From NCBI RefSeq assembly GCF_026625885.1, contig NZ_CP113068.1, positions 5,394,001 to 5,458,000 of the forward strand: a stretch of DNA of 64,000 nucleotides, in the 5' to 3' direction. A program made the position numbers and the translations under genes. The stretch comes from Roseateles sp. SL47. GTDB lineage: Bacteria > Pseudomonadota > Gammaproteobacteria > Burkholderiales > Burkholderiaceae_C. Positions 35,095 through 44,703 of this stretch are shown one piece after another; the stretch's first letter is position 1; the number at the start of each line of letters is the position of its first letter. The notes beneath the pieces are model-generated. The model was not told the DNA's origin. It made no database searches and saw only the letters and a program-made list of their open reading frames with translations.

Positions 35095-36126
35095 ATGAGT
35101 TCAGCTGCAACATTTGGCGCGCGTCTGCGCAAGGAATGGTTTTTACTCGCCCTGGTGGGTGCGGTGGGCTTGGCCAGCGCCTGGCCGGACCTCGGGCGCA
35201 GCGGCGGCTGGCTGCGCCTGGACCTGGTGAGCAACTGGGGGGTGGCGCTGGTGTTCTTCCTCACGGGGCTGGGCCTGTCGGCCACGGCCTTGCGGGACGG
35301 GGCCATGAAGTGGCGCGTACACCTGCTGGTGCAGTTGAGCACCTATGCGCTCTTTCCGCTGCTGTGGTGGGGCTTCATGGCGCTATTCAGCCGCTGGCTG
35401 CCGCAAGACCTGGCGCTGGGTTTTGCCTACCTGTGCGCCCTACCCTCCACCATTTCCTCCTCTGTCGCGATGACGGTGCTGGCCCGTGGCAATGTGCCTG
35501 CCGCCATCTTCAATGCAAGCGCCTCCAGCCTGCTGGGCATCGTGCTCACGCCCGCGCTGGTGAGCCTGATGTCGGGCGCCAGCGGCGCGGCCCTGCCTTT
35601 TGGCGAGGCCGTGTGGAAGCTCACCCAGTTGCTGTTGCTGCCGCTGGTGGCCGGCCAATTGTTGCGACCGCTGCTGCTGGGATTCCATCAGCGCCACAAG
35701 TCCACCCTGTCGCTGGTGGACCGCTGGGTGATCATCCTGCTGGTGCTGTCGGCATTCAGCGATTCGGTCGCCTCCGGCCTGTGGCGGGACCACGGCGCCG
35801 AACTGCTGGTGAAGGCGGCGGCTGGCGCAGCCTTCTTCCTGGGGGTGGTGGTGGTGCTCACACGGATGGTGGCCCGCTGGATGGGGATGCCGGTCGAAGA
35901 TGAGATCGCCGCCGTGTTCTGCGGATCAAAGAAGACCCTGGCGTCCGGGGTGCCGATGGCCAAATTGCTGTTCGGCGCCCATCCGGCGGTGGGGGTGATC
36001 GTCCTGCCCATCATGTTCTACCACCAGTTGCAGCTCATCCTGTGCTCCTGGATGGCGCAGCGTTATGCGGCTCGGACGATGCACGCCCCCCGGACGGATG
36101 CCCCCGCGCAACAAGCGGCCCGCTGA
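35095..36126 (+). CDS. Bile acid:sodium symporter-like membrane carrier (SBF-like)
   Basis: 343 residues, mostly hydrophobic with about ten membrane spans. The segments FLTGLGLSATALRDGAMKWR, LPSTISSSVAMTVLARGNVPAAIFN and VFCGSKKTLASGVPMAKLLF match the SBF-like branch (PF13593) of the bile acid:sodium symporter superfamily, with the twin conserved crossover motifs. Substrates in this branch are mostly unknown organic anions. The start at ATG 35095 gives a short cytoplasmic N-terminus; the in-frame extension to 34990 is unsupported. It stands 63 bases before metG. Confidence 0.88.
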   Translation: MSSAATFGARLRKEWFLLALVGAVGLASAWPDLGRSGGWLRLDLVSNWGVALVFFLTGLGLSATALRDGAMKWRVHLLVQLSTYALFPLLWWGFMALFSRWLPQDLALGFAYLCALPSTISSSVAMTVLARGNVPAAIFNASASSLLGIVLTPALVSLMSGASGAALPFGEAVWKLTQLLLLPLVAGQLLRPLLLGFHQRHKSTLSLVDRWVIILLVLSAFSDSVASGLWRDHGAELLVKAAAGAAFFLGVVVVLTRMVARWMGMPVEDEIAAVFCGSKKTLASGVPMAKLLFGAHPAVGVIVLPIMFYHQLQLILCSWMAQRYAARTMHAPRTDAPAQQAAR

Positions 36127-36189
36127 CGCCTAGAATCACTGGTTTCCCAGCGCTGTACCAACCAGGCAGTCGAACCCCGACTTTTCGCC

Positions 36190-38235
36190 ATGACCCGCAA
36201 GCTATTTGTCACCACCGCCCTGCCCTACGCCAATGCGAATTTCCACATTGGCCACATCATGGAGTACACCCAGGCTGACATCTGGGTGAGGTTCCAGCGA
36301 ATGATGGGCCACGAGGTGCATTTCGTCTGCGCGGACGATGCCCATGGCGCGCCGATCATGATCTCGGCAGAAAAGGCCGGCAAGACGCCGCAGGAGTTCG
36401 TGGCCGGTATTGCAGCGGGCCGCCGCCAATATCTGGATGGCTTCCACATCAGCTTTGACAACTGGAGCTCCACCGACAGCCCGGAGAACCATGCGCTGTC
36501 CAAGGAGATCTACAAGTCGCTGCGGGCCAATGAGCTGATTTCGGTGAAGACCATCGAGCAGTTCTTCGACCCTCAAAAGTCGATGTTCCTGCCCGACCGG
36601 TTCATCAAGGGCGAATGCCCGAAGTGCGGAGCCAAGGACCAATATGGCGACTCCTGCGAGGTCTGCGGCGCGGTCTACACGCCCACCGAGCTGAAGAATC
36701 CGTTCTCGGTGCTGACCGGTGCCACGCCGGTGATGAAGAGTTCGGAGCACTATTTCTTCCGCCTGTCCGACCCGCGCTGCGTGGAATTCCTGGAGCAATG
36801 GACCCAGACGCCGGGCCGCCTGCAGGGCGAAGTGCTCAACAAGATCAAGGAATGGTTCACCAAGGATGAAGAAGGCAATGGGGGCCTGGGCGACTGGGAC
36901 ATCAGCCGTGACGCCCCCTACTTCGGCATCGAGATTCCTGATGCGCCGGGCAAATACTTCTATGTGTGGCTGGATGCGCCGATCGGCTATCTGGCCTCGC
37001 TGAAGAACTACTTCGAGAAGACCGGTCGTGATTTCGATGCCTTCCTGGCCGACGAATCGACCGAGCAGGTGCATTTCATCGGCAAGGACATCACCTACTT
37101 CCACACGCTGTTCTGGCCGGCCATGCTGCATTTCAGTGGCCGCAAGACGCCCAACCATGTGTTCGTGCATGGCTTCCTCACCATCCATGGTGGCGAGAAG
37201 ATGAGCAAGAGCCGGGGCACCGGGCTGGATCCGCTGAAGTACCTGAGCCTGGGCATGAATGCCGAATGGCTGCGCTACTACCTGGCCGCCAAGCTCAACA
37301 GCAAGGTGGAAGATGTGGACTTCAACCCCGAGGACTTTGTCGCCCGGGTGAATTCCGATCTGGTGGGCAAGTACATCAACATTGCCAGCCGGGCCGCCGG
37401 GTTCCTGTCCAAGCGCTTTGGTGGCCAGTTGTCGGGCGACGTCGGTGTGGAAGGCCGCACCTTGCTGGATGGCCTGCGCGCGCACAAGGGCCAGATCGTG
37501 GAGCTTTATGAGACCCGCGAGTTTGGCAAGGCGCTGCGTGAAATCATGCTGCTGGCAGACCGTGTCAACGAGTATGTGGACCAGAACAAGCCCTGGGAAC
37601 TGGCGCGCCTGGAGGGCAAGGATCAGGTGCTGCAGGATGTCTGCACCGTCTGCATCGAAGCCTTCCGTCTGCTGAGCATCTATCTGAAGCCGGTTCTGCC
37701 GGCGCTGGTGGCGCAGGTGGAGAACTTCCTGCAGGTGGCGCCGATGCGCTTTGACGATGCGGACCGCGCGCTGGGCCACCATCGCATTGGCGTGTATGAG
37801 CATCTGATGCAGCGGGTAGACCCCAAGCTGCTGGAAGCCCTGTTCGAGCCACCGGCGCCGCCGAAGGTGACGCCCGGCGGCGAAGACCTCGCGCCGGAAA
37901 TCAAGATCGACGATTTCAGCAAGGTGGACCTGCGCGTCGCGAAAATCGTGAAGGCGGAACTGGTGGAAGGCTCGGACAAATTGCTGCGCCTGACGCTGGA
38001 TGCCGGTGAAGGCCGCTTGCGCAATGTGTTCAGCGGCATTCGCAGCGCCTACAAGCCCGAACAGCTGGAAGGCAAACTGACGGTGATGGTGGCCAATCTG
38101 GCCCCGCGCAAGATGAAGTTCGGCGTGTCGGAGGGCATGGTGCTGGCCGCCAGCCATGCCGACGAAAAGGCGCATCCCGGCATCTTCGTGCTGGAACCCT
38201 TCCCGGGTGCTTTGCCCGGCATGCGCATCCGCTGA
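36190..38235 (+). CDS. metG: Methionyl-tRNA synthetase
   Basis: 681 residues, the full-length form with a C-terminal tRNA-binding domain. The HIGH motif is at residues 19-22, the zinc knuckle cysteines at about 143, 146, 156 and 159, and KMSKS at 337-341. The EMAP/OB-fold domain begins near 575 ([18 protein letters not shown]) and includes [15 protein letters not shown]. It charges initiator and elongator tRNA-Met. Essential housekeeping gene, followed by the DUF3460 and scpA genes, an order common in Burkholderiales. Confidence 0.98.
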   Translation: MTRKLFVTTALPYANANFHIGHIMEYTQADIWVRFQRMMGHEVHFVCADDAHGAPIMISAEKAGKTPQEFVAGIAAGRRQYLDGFHISFDNWSSTDSPENHALSKEIYKSLRANELISVKTIEQFFDPQKSMFLPDRFIKGECPKCGAKDQYGDSCEVCGAVYTPTELKNPFSVLTGATPVMKSSEHYFFRLSDPRCVEFLEQWTQTPGRLQGEVLNKIKEWFTKDEEGNGGLGDWDISRDAPYFGIEIPDAPGKYFYVWLDAPIGYLASLKNYFEKTGRDFDAFLADESTEQVHFIGKDITYFHTLFWPAMLHFSGRKTPNHVFVHGFLTIHGGEKMSKSRGTGLDPLKYLSLGMNAEWLRYYLAAKLNSKVEDVDFNPEDFVARVNSDLVGKYINIASRAAGFLSKRFGGQLSGDVGVEGRTLLDGLRAHKGQIVELYETREFGKALREIMLLADRVNEYVDQNKPWELARLEGKDQVLQDVCTVCIEAFRLLSIYLKPVLPALVAQVENFLQVAPMRFDDADRALGHHRIGVYEHLMQRVDPKLLEALFEPPAPPKVTPGGEDLAPEIKIDDFSKVDLRVAKIVKAELVEGSDKLLRLTLDAGEGRLRNVFSGIRSAYKPEQLEGKLTVMVANLAPRKMKFGVSEGMVLAASHADEKAHPGIFVLEPFPGALPGMRIR

Positions 38236-38326
38236 TCCCTGACCGCGTCCCGTCGGCGCCGCCCACCCGGGCGGCCCGGCCCTTACAATCCGGCAGTTCT
38301 TTCTGCCATTCACCTGCCCCTACGCC

Positions 38327-38530
38327 ATGCCGCTCTTCTGGAAGCCCTACAAGTCCGACGTCACGCAGTTCATTGAACAGCTGAAGGCCCAGAAACCGAC
38401 GCTGGAAGCCGAGCAACGCGCTGGCCGCGGCCTGCTGTGGGACCGCCCGATCGACCGTCAGGCGCAGTCGGAATACCGCGATGCCCGCGTGGAACAGCAG
38501 CCCTACGTCTATCAGACCAAATCGGAATGA
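38327..38530 (+). CDS. DUF3460 family protein
   Basis: 67 residues: MPLFWKPYKSDVTQFIEQLK, then a charged middle and LLWDRPIDRQAQSEYRDARVEQQPYVYQT. It is the small basic protein family DUF3460, restricted mainly to betaproteobacteria and usually found between metG and scpA, as here. No membrane span and no known function. Confidence 0.9.
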   Translation: MPLFWKPYKSDVTQFIEQLKAQKPTLEAEQRAGRGLLWDRPIDRQAQSEYRDARVEQQPYVYQTKSE

Positions 38531-38627
38531 GCGGACGGTGCGGACACTCCAGGTCCGCGCATGTTTCGTCGCCATTCCGTCTGTCGTGCATGCCCATGAC
38601 GCCCATGGCCCCACGGCCTGAGTCGCG

Positions 38628-39509
38628 GTGAGCGACCAACCCGAGCACCACACCCCGATTGCCCTGCCGGACCCGCCGGCCGAGGCAGGCGTCGCCGCCA
38701 CAACACCAGAAACGGTGGACAACGTGGCAGTGGCGCGGCTCTACGGGGAGCCTCTGTTCACGCTCCCCCAAGACCTCTACATCCCGCCGGATGCGCTGGA
38801 GGTGTTCCTGGAAGCCTTCCAGGGCCCCCTGGATCTGCTGCTCTATCTGATCCGCAAGCAGAACTTCAACATCCTCGACATTCCACTGGCAGAGGTGACT
38901 CGTCAGTATCTGAGCTATGTGGAGCAGATTCGTCGGCACAACCTGGAGTTGGCGAGCGAGTATCTGTTGATGGCGGCGATGCTGATCGAGATCAAATCGC
39001 GGATGCTGCTGCCCCCGAAAAAATCGGACGACGGTGCAGAGCCCGAAGACCCCCGGGCAGAATTGGTGCGGCGGCTGCTGGAATACGAGCAGATGAAGCA
39101 GGCCGCGCTGCGGCTGGATCAGTTGCCCGTGCTGGGACGAGATTTCCTGCGGGCGCAGATCCACATCGAACAGTCATTGGCGCCGCGACTGCCCGAGGTG
39201 CATGTGGACGACCTGCGGGCCGCCTGGGCGGATCTGATGCGCCGCGCCAAGCTGAATCAGCATCACAAGATCACGCGGGAACAGTTGTCGGTCCGTGAAT
39301 ACATGAGCCATCTGCTGCGGAAGCTGCAGGGGCAGAAGTTCGTGGAGTTCGAGGATCTGTTCGAGCTGGACCGGGGGCCGCAGGTGCTTGTGGTCAGCTT
39401 TATCGCCATGCTGGAGTTGTCGCGGGAGCGGCTGCTGGAAATCACCCAGGCGGAGGCGTTTGCGCCGATTTACGTGCGGTTGACGTATGAGGTGGCGGCG
39501 AGGGCTTGA
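38628..39509 (+). CDS. scpA: Segregation and condensation protein A
   Basis: 293 residues from GTG 38628. The kleisin N-terminal domain FQGPLDLLLYLIRKQNFNILDIPLAEVTRQYL (key block FQGPLDLLLYLIRKQ) starts near residue 63 after a disordered Pro-rich leader. A helical middle and the C-terminal winged helix (REYMSHLLRKLQGQKFVEFEDLF) follow. ScpA bridges SMC heads with ScpB in chromosome condensation. scpB is not adjacent in this window, so it must lie elsewhere. Downstream is a large inverted repeat. Confidence 0.95.
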   Translation: MSDQPEHHTPIALPDPPAEAGVAATTPETVDNVAVARLYGEPLFTLPQDLYIPPDALEVFLEAFQGPLDLLLYLIRKQNFNILDIPLAEVTRQYLSYVEQIRRHNLELASEYLLMAAMLIEIKSRMLLPPKKSDDGAEPEDPRAELVRRLLEYEQMKQAALRLDQLPVLGRDFLRAQIHIEQSLAPRLPEVHVDDLRAAWADLMRRAKLNQHHKITREQLSVREYMSHLLRKLQGQKFVEFEDLFELDRGPQVLVVSFIAMLELSRERLLEITQAEAFAPIYVRLTYEVAARA

Positions 39510-39827
39510 GGGCTTGAGAGGGGCGGGGCGGGGCGGGCGCTCGAAAGCCGATGGCCGGGGCCCCTTTTCTCCATGTCATTCCTGCCCGGCTCCGCCGGGC
39601 ATTCCCTTCTTTACTTCCGAAAAGGGGCCCCGGCCATCGGCTTTCTCGGACCGAGCACGCCGGGGGAGAACACGGCTGAGGCAAAGAATGACTGCGAACC
39701 TGAGGCAGGAAACTGCAGGCGGCAAACAAGAGGCCGCGAGCAAGGGGCAGCGGGAGGGTCTGAGGGAGAGAGTCTGAGGGATGGGGCAGAGGGTGAGCCT
39801 CAGAGGAAAAGGCTCAGCGGAGGAGAA
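39510..39827. repeat. 27-bp perfect inverted repeat in the convergent scpA/regulator gap
   Basis: The arms 39543-39569 and 39619-39645 are exact reverse complements (27 of 27 bases), separated by 49 bases. Inside is a second hairpin, TGCCCGG (39583-39589) with CCGGGCA (39595-39601). The two convergent genes end on either side, so it may be a bidirectional transcription stop or a dispersed palindromic element. No gene is supported in the remaining bases of this gap. Confidence 0.85.
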
Positions 39828-40571
39828 TCAGCGGAAAGTCGTGAACGCCGCATTCGGCTGGCGTTGCACCATCTGACCGACGGCCAGAACCGCTTGCGTC
39901 CGGGAACTGACACCCAAAGCCTTCAAGACCGCTGCCACATGGTCCTTAATGGTTTCCACCGACACGCCCAGCTCTCGCGCAATGATCTTGTTGGGTTTGC
40001 CCTGCAGCAGCAGCGCCAGCACATCGGTCTGGCGTGGCGTGAGTTGCAACCCCTCCAGGCCCGTGGTGGTCTGGTAACCGGCCTGGGAGGCCAAGGCATG
40101 CACCTGCTGCAGCTTGTCCGCCATGGTCACCGGGCCCGCCACATGCGGGGCCACTTCCACCGGTTCCGGCGCTTCGCTGCCCAAGGACATGGGAGGCACA
40201 TAGATGCCGCCGGACATCACCAGCTTCAGCGCCTGGGCCAGCACTTCATTGCTGGTGCGCTTGGGAATGAAACCCATCGCCCCCTGGTCAATCGCACGGA
40301 TCACATCACTGGCACGGTCCGACGCCGAGATGACCACCACAGGCAGCGACGGGTACTGCGCCCGGAACTCTTCCAGGACATCAAAACCACTGGCATCGCC
40401 CAGGTTCAGATCCAGCAGCACCAGATCGAAATCCTGCCGGGCCTTGAGCGTGTCGCGGGCCTGAGCGGCGCTGTCCGCCCCCAGTACCTGCACGTCTTCG
40501 CCCAGGCCTTGGATGACGGTCTGCAGCGCGGCCAGGATCAAGGGATGGTCGTCGATCAGCAGAACCCTCAC
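39828..40571 (-). CDS. Response regulator, NarL/FixJ (LuxR-type DNA-binding) family
   Basis: 247 residues. The receiver domain is 1-125, with the acidic pair Asp7/Asp8, phospho-acceptor Asp54 (VLLDLNLGD), the Ser of VISAS and Lys of IPKRTS. The LuxR helix-turn-helix is at about 178-235 (LTPRQTDVLALLLQGKPNKIIARELG). No histidine kinase gene is adjacent, so its partner is unknown. Transcribed toward the inverted repeat from a 370-base upstream gap. Confidence 0.92.
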   Translation of the reverse strand: MRVLLIDDHPLILAALQTVIQGLGEDVQVLGADSAAQARDTLKARQDFDLVLLDLNLGDASGFDVLEEFRAQYPSLPVVVISASDRASDVIRAIDQGAMGFIPKRTSNEVLAQALKLVMSGGIYVPPMSLGSEAPEPVEVAPHVAGPVTMADKLQQVHALASQAGYQTTTGLEGLQLTPRQTDVLALLLQGKPNKIIARELGVSVETIKDHVAAVLKALGVSSRTQAVLAVGQMVQRQPNAAFTTFR

Positions 40572-40941
40572 GCGTATCTCTCCTCATTCATGCCTGTCGG
40601 CAGGACAACTGTGCACACCGGGCGCTAGCCCCATGGAAGGCGCGATCATAGGCGTGGCGTTCTTCATAGGCACTCCCCCTTACGGTGGCTTCATGGGTGA
40701 CGAAAAGTTCTCTAATAGAACATATTTCCGCTGCACAAGCGTTGCGTTACAAGAGAGACAAAAGCGTTGCGGACGCCGGATTGAAATCGGTGGGGTTCCG
40801 TGGGTGACGAGACGTTTTGCGCGCTGATCGCCCTCTTTCTGGCTGCACCTCTCGCCCAGTTGTGTGTCGCCTTTGTAAAGACCATGGCAACCAGACGCCG
40901 CCGCCGGTCGCGTGAACCCACCGATCGGTATTGATGGGGGA
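40572..40941. other. Intergenic region upstream of the NarL-type regulator
   Basis: 370 bases with lower G+C around 40690-40790. Short open frames exist on both strands but have no ribosome site or codon bias. Two direct copies of AAGCGTTGCG (40738 and 40763 regions) are seen in the AT-richer part. It presumably contains the regulator's promoter and the 3' end of the MaoC-like gene. Confidence 0.4.
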
Positions 40942-41394
40942 TCAGCGGTACTGGCGGGTGATCGATTCCGCCACACACACCGGCTTACCGCCGCGTTCGG
41001 TCTCCACCGTGACCTCCACCAGCAATTGCAAACCGCCGTCCACCGGGTCGGCGCGCTTGAGCACAAATCGCCCCCGCAAGCGGCTGCCCACCGGCACAGG
41101 CGCCGGAAAACGCACCCGGTCCAGGCCGTAGTTCAGGCCCATGCGCGTTTCCCGCACACAAAAGCCCGTCTCAAAGAAACGCGGGAGCAGGCTGAGCGTG
41201 AGAAAGCCATGCGCCACCGGTCCGCCAAAGGGCCCCTGCGCCGCCCGCTCCGGGTCCGTATGGATCCACTGCCGGTCTTCGGTGGCCTCGGCAAAGGCGT
41301 TGATCCTGGCCTGGTCCACCTCCACCCAGTCGGACAGGCCAATCTCCTGGCCCACCAGCGGGGGAAGCTGGTCCAAGGTGTCAAACATGCGCAT
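40942..41394 (-). CDS. MaoC-family dehydratase (hot-dog fold hydratase)
   Basis: 150 residues from ATG 41394, with CAGGAG six bases upstream. The hydratase 2 motif is clear: FAEATEDRQWIHTDPERAA (catalytic Asp and His, about 35-45) and FGGPVAHGFLTLSLLP. It matches stand-alone R-specific enoyl-CoA hydratase/MaoC proteins acting on 2-enoyl-CoA in fatty-acid or polyhydroxyalkanoate metabolism. It follows the ParA-like gene by 40 bases. Exact substrate unknown. Confidence 0.9.
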   Translation of the reverse strand: MRMFDTLDQLPPLVGQEIGLSDWVEVDQARINAFAEATEDRQWIHTDPERAAQGPFGGPVAHGFLTLSLLPRFFETGFCVRETRMGLNYGLDRVRFPAPVPVGSRLRGRFVLKRADPVDGGLQLLVEVTVETERGGKPVCVAESITRQYR

Positions 41395-41434
41395 GCGGGT
41401 CTCCTGATTGAATGCAGGCACCCGGACGGCTCGC

Positions 41435-42079
41435 TCAGTTGAGGGGAGGCGGCTCCAGCCAGGCGCACAGCTCGTGCCATTGCTCCAGATCGCGGGCCAC
41501 GCGGCCCGGGGCGATGTCCCACAAGGTGAGCCCGCGCGCCGCCAGTTGCACATAGTTCTGCGTGTCACGCAGTTGCGCCAGCAAGGGCAGACCCAACTGG
41601 GCAATGAACTGCTGCAACTGCTGCTGCGAGAGAGTGCCCTCACGCACCCGCATCGCCACCAGCCCCACCAACAACCGATGGCCGTTGGTCCCACGATCCT
41701 GGCGGGCATCTTGCAGCTCCTGCACAAAATCGTATGTCGCCTGGATGTCAAACAGGCTCGGCTGCAGCGGGACCACCACGCGGTCCGCCACTTTCAGCGC
41801 CTGCGCCAGCTTCTTGCCGTGCAGGCCCGCCGGCGTGTCCAGCACCGCATGGGTCACTCCCTTGGGTGTGCGCAAAGCGTCTGTGGATTGCAGCGCCCAC
41901 CCCTGCACCAGCGGAACGCTGGCCGGTCGCTGGGCCAGCCAGCGGGCGGAGGATTGCTGACGGTCGATATCGCCCAGCATCACGGTGTGGCCGCGATGGG
42001 ACAGGTAGCCCGCGATGTTGCTCGCGAGCGTGCTCTTGCCAACGCCCCCTTTGGGGTTGGCGACCAGAATCACCGGCAT
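41435..42079 (-). CDS. ParA/MinD-family ATPase (orphan)
   Basis: 214 residues from ATG 42079, preceded by GAGGGG. The deviant Walker A motif NPKGGVGKST is at residues 8-17. Walker A'-like LGDIDRQQSSARWLAQRP and AVLDTPAGL (switch II) follow. The short length and lack of an N-terminal helix-turn-helix or a ParB neighbour suggest a chromosomally encoded accessory positioning ATPase, not a plasmid ParA. Its cargo cannot be told from the neighbours (MaoC-like downstream, kefF divergent). Confidence 0.9.
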   Translation of the reverse strand: MPVILVANPKGGVGKSTLASNIAGYLSHRGHTVMLGDIDRQQSSARWLAQRPASVPLVQGWALQSTDALRTPKGVTHAVLDTPAGLHGKKLAQALKVADRVVVPLQPSLFDIQATYDFVQELQDARQDRGTNGHRLLVGLVAMRVREGTLSQQQLQQFIAQLGLPLLAQLRDTQNYVQLAARGLTLWDIAPGRVARDLEQWHELCAWLEPPPLN

Positions 42080-42153
42080 GGCCCCTCCTCTGCTGGATGC
42101 TCTCCTCATTGGGGTGCGACAGGATCTTAGGCGATACCGCATACTCCCGGCCC

Positions 42154-42843
42154 ATGTCTTCGCCGCAACACCCCCCTGGTGCCAACCCTGAGAGGGACAC
42201 CCAGAAGCCGACACCGCCCCTGGCGGATCCGGCTGCACCCGTCCTGATCCTGGCCGCCCATCCCGATCTGGCCCATTCCCGGGTTACACGGGCGCTGCTG
42301 TCCGCCGTGCACGCCATGCCCACCGTGCGGGTCCGGGACCTGTATTCGCTGTATCCGGACTATTCCATCGACACCCATGCCGAACAGGAAGCGCTGCGGG
42401 AGGCCAGGCTGCTGGTGTGGCTGCATCCGATGCATTGGTACGGCATGCCGGCCTTGATGAAGCTGTGGGTGGATGAAGTGCTGAGCGTGGGCTTCGCCTA
42501 CGGCAACAGCGGCCACGCGCTGCATGGCAAGGACCTGTGGCTGGTGACCTCCACCGGCGGTAGCGCCCATGCCTACAGCCCCGAGGGTTACAACCACCAT
42601 CCGGTGGAAGACTTCCTGCTGCCCTACGCCCAGACGGCCGCCCTGTGCGGCATGCGCTTTGTGCCGCCGCTGCTGCTGCACAGCGCGCAGAAGGCCAGCG
42701 CGGAAGACATTCAGGCCCACGCCCGCCGCTTCGTCGACGGCCTCACGGCCCTGCCGGACTCGAGCCACCTCCAGCCGGCCCCCGCTCAGGAGGACGTCCC
42801 CAATGAGGACCGGCCGGCCCATCAGGAAGGAGTGCCGGTCTGA
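42154..42843 (+). CDS. kefF: KefF-like NAD(P)H oxidoreductase, ancillary subunit of the K+/H+ antiporter
   Basis: 229 residues from ATG 42154. The flavodoxin-like fold shows PVLILAAHPDLAHSRVTRAL, then LVWLHPMHWYGMPALMKLWVDEVL and LVTSTGGSAHAYSPEGYN, typical of KefF/KefG and related FMN-dependent quinone reductases. KefF binds and activates the antiporter KefC during electrophile stress. The N-terminus has an extra Pro-rich stretch of about 28 residues. Its stop overlaps the kefC start by one base (TGATG), a tight coupling that supports the KefF role. Confidence 0.88.
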   Translation: MSSPQHPPGANPERDTQKPTPPLADPAAPVLILAAHPDLAHSRVTRALLSAVHAMPTVRVRDLYSLYPDYSIDTHAEQEALREARLLVWLHPMHWYGMPALMKLWVDEVLSVGFAYGNSGHALHGKDLWLVTSTGGSAHAYSPEGYNHHPVEDFLLPYAQTAALCGMRFVPPLLLHSAQKASAEDIQAHARRFVDGLTALPDSSHLQPAPAQEDVPNEDRPAHQEGVPV

Positions 42844-44678
42844 TGCAAGCACATGGCAATTGGCTGATGACGCCGCTGGTGCTGCTGGCCGCCGCAGTGC
42901 TGGCCGTGCCGCTGGCACGTGGCCTGAAACTGGGCGCGATCCTGGGTTATCTCGTGGCCGGCGTGCTGCTGGGCCCGCAGGTGCTGGGGCTGATCAGCCA
43001 CCCCGCCACCGTGCTGGAGATCGGTGAATTCGGCGTCGTGCTGATGATGTTCCTGGTGGGGCTGGAACTGGAGCCCAAGCGCTTGTGGGCGATGCGTCGG
43101 CCGATCTTCGGCTGGGGCTCGGCCCAGATGCTGGGATGCGCTGCACTGCTGCTGGTGCCCGCCTTCTGGCTGGATGCCGATTGGCACACCGCCGTGATCG
43201 CCGCGCTGGGCCTGGCCATGTCGTCCACCGCCGTTGCACTGGCCGTGCTGGCAGAGCGCAATCTGGGTAGCACCCGCGCGGGCCAGAGCGTGATCAGCGT
43301 GGCCCTGCTGCAGGACATTGCCGCCATCCCGGTGCTGGCGCTCGTGCCGCTGCTGGCCAGCCAGGGCCGCCCCGCCGCCGGCCACAACAGCACGCGCTTG
43401 TGGCTGGCGCTGGGTGCGCTGGTGGCCATCGTGCTGGGCGGCCGTCTGCTGTTGCGGCCGGTGTTGCGGTGGATCGCCCGCAGCCGCACACCGGAGATCT
43501 TCACCGCCGCGTCGCTGCTGCTGGTGCTCGGTACCGCCGCGCTGATGCAGAAGGTGGGCCTGTCCATGGCGCTGGGCGCCTTCGCGGCCGGCGTGCTGCT
43601 GGCCGAAAGCGAGTACCGCCGCGCCCTGGAGGCCGACCTGGAGCCGTTCAAGGGCCTGCTGCTGGGCATGTTCTTCATTGCCGTCGGCATGGGGCTGGAC
43701 CTGACCGTGCTGTGGCAGCGCCCGATGGCCGTGCTGGGCATGCTGGCCGCGCTGTGGGTCTGCAAGGGCCTGGTGCTGGCCACACTGGCGCGGCTGATGG
43801 ACTTGCCCAAGCTGGAGCGCCCGGTCTTTGTCATCCTCCTGGCTCAGGGCGGTGAGTTCGGTTTTGTGGTGTTCCAACTGGCCGAGCAGGCCACGCTGCT
43901 GGATGCCGCACAGCGCTCGGTGCTGGTGGCGGCGGTCGCATTGTCGCTGGCGCTCACGCCGGCCCTGCTGGCCTGGGTGCAGCGGCAGGCGCGCAAGGAG
44001 ACCCGCAGTTCGCCGCATGAGCTCAAGGAGCAGCAGGACTCGCCCGTGATCATTGCCGGCTTCGGCCGTTATGGGCAGATCATCGGCCGCGTGCTCAATG
44101 CCAACGGGGTCAGCGCGACGGTGCTGGACCACGACGCCGACACGGTGGAGTCACTGCGGCGCTTTGGCTGGCGGGTGTTCTGGGGCGATGCGACCCGGCT
44201 GGATTTGCTGCGCATCGCCGGGGCCGACACGGCCCATGTACTGGTGATTGCGGTGGACGACATCAACCACAGCATCAAGATTGCCGGACTGGCCCGTGAG
44301 CAGTTCCCGCACCTGCAGATCGTCGCCCGCGCCCGCAATGTGCAGCACTACTACGCCCTGCGCGACCTGGGCGTGGAGATGATTGAACGGGAGACGCTGG
44401 ACTCCGCCTTGATGAGCGCCCGCAGTGTCATGGAGCAGATCGGCTGGACCCCACACGCCGCCCGCCAACTGGCCTGGCGCTTCCGCCGCCACAGCGTTGA
44501 GCAGATGGAAGCGATGCGTCCGCATCGGGGCGATCTGGACACGCTGATTGCCTTGTCCAAGCAAGGCCGGCAGCAGTTGGAGGAGCGCCTGGCCCAGGAG
44601 CGCCGTGCATTGGCCGACGGTCAAGGCGCTCGCCCCTGGCAGGAGCCCGAGCAGCACCCCCAGGCCGGCAAACCTTGA
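42843..44678 (+). CDS. kefC: Glutathione-regulated K+/H+ antiporter KefB/KefC family
   Basis: 611 residues. About twelve membrane spans of the CPA2 antiporter domain lie in residues 1-380 (LGAILGYLVAGVLLGPQVLGL; GEFGVVLMMFLVGLELEPKRLW; AQGGEFGFVVFQL). The RCK/TrkA-N domain begins near 400 (VIIAGFGRYGQIIGRVL) and binds NAD/glutathione adducts. It exchanges K+ for H+ across the inner membrane to acidify the cytoplasm when electrophiles appear. A C-terminal tail of charged residues follows. Co-translated with kefF. Confidence 0.93.
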   Translation: MQAHGNWLMTPLVLLAAAVLAVPLARGLKLGAILGYLVAGVLLGPQVLGLISHPATVLEIGEFGVVLMMFLVGLELEPKRLWAMRRPIFGWGSAQMLGCAALLLVPAFWLDADWHTAVIAALGLAMSSTAVALAVLAERNLGSTRAGQSVISVALLQDIAAIPVLALVPLLASQGRPAAGHNSTRLWLALGALVAIVLGGRLLLRPVLRWIARSRTPEIFTAASLLLVLGTAALMQKVGLSMALGAFAAGVLLAESEYRRALEADLEPFKGLLLGMFFIAVGMGLDLTVLWQRPMAVLGMLAALWVCKGLVLATLARLMDLPKLERPVFVILLAQGGEFGFVVFQLAEQATLLDAAQRSVLVAAVALSLALTPALLAWVQRQARKETRSSPHELKEQQDSPVIIAGFGRYGQIIGRVLNANGVSATVLDHDADTVESLRRFGWRVFWGDATRLDLLRIAGADTAHVLVIAVDDINHSIKIAGLAREQFPHLQIVARARNVQHYYALRDLGVEMIERETLDSALMSARSVMEQIGWTPHAARQLAWRFRRHSVEQMEAMRPHRGDLDTLIALSKQGRQQLEERLAQERRALADGQGARPWQEPEQHPQAGKP

Positions 44679-44703
44679 CCGGTCGGGCGACAATCCAGGC
44701 TAT

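Noticed and set aside
36202..38313. 703-codon minus-strand open frame
   Set aside because: Fully antisense to metG, whose HIGH, zinc and KMSKS motifs are certain.
38628..39509. Missing scpB as evidence of gene loss
   Set aside because: scpB is often unlinked from scpA in Burkholderiales, so its absence from this window is not informative.
40712..40978. Small minus-strand frame upstream of the NarL-type regulator
   Set aside because: No ribosome site, no codon bias, no recognisable family, and it overlaps the MaoC-like gene end.
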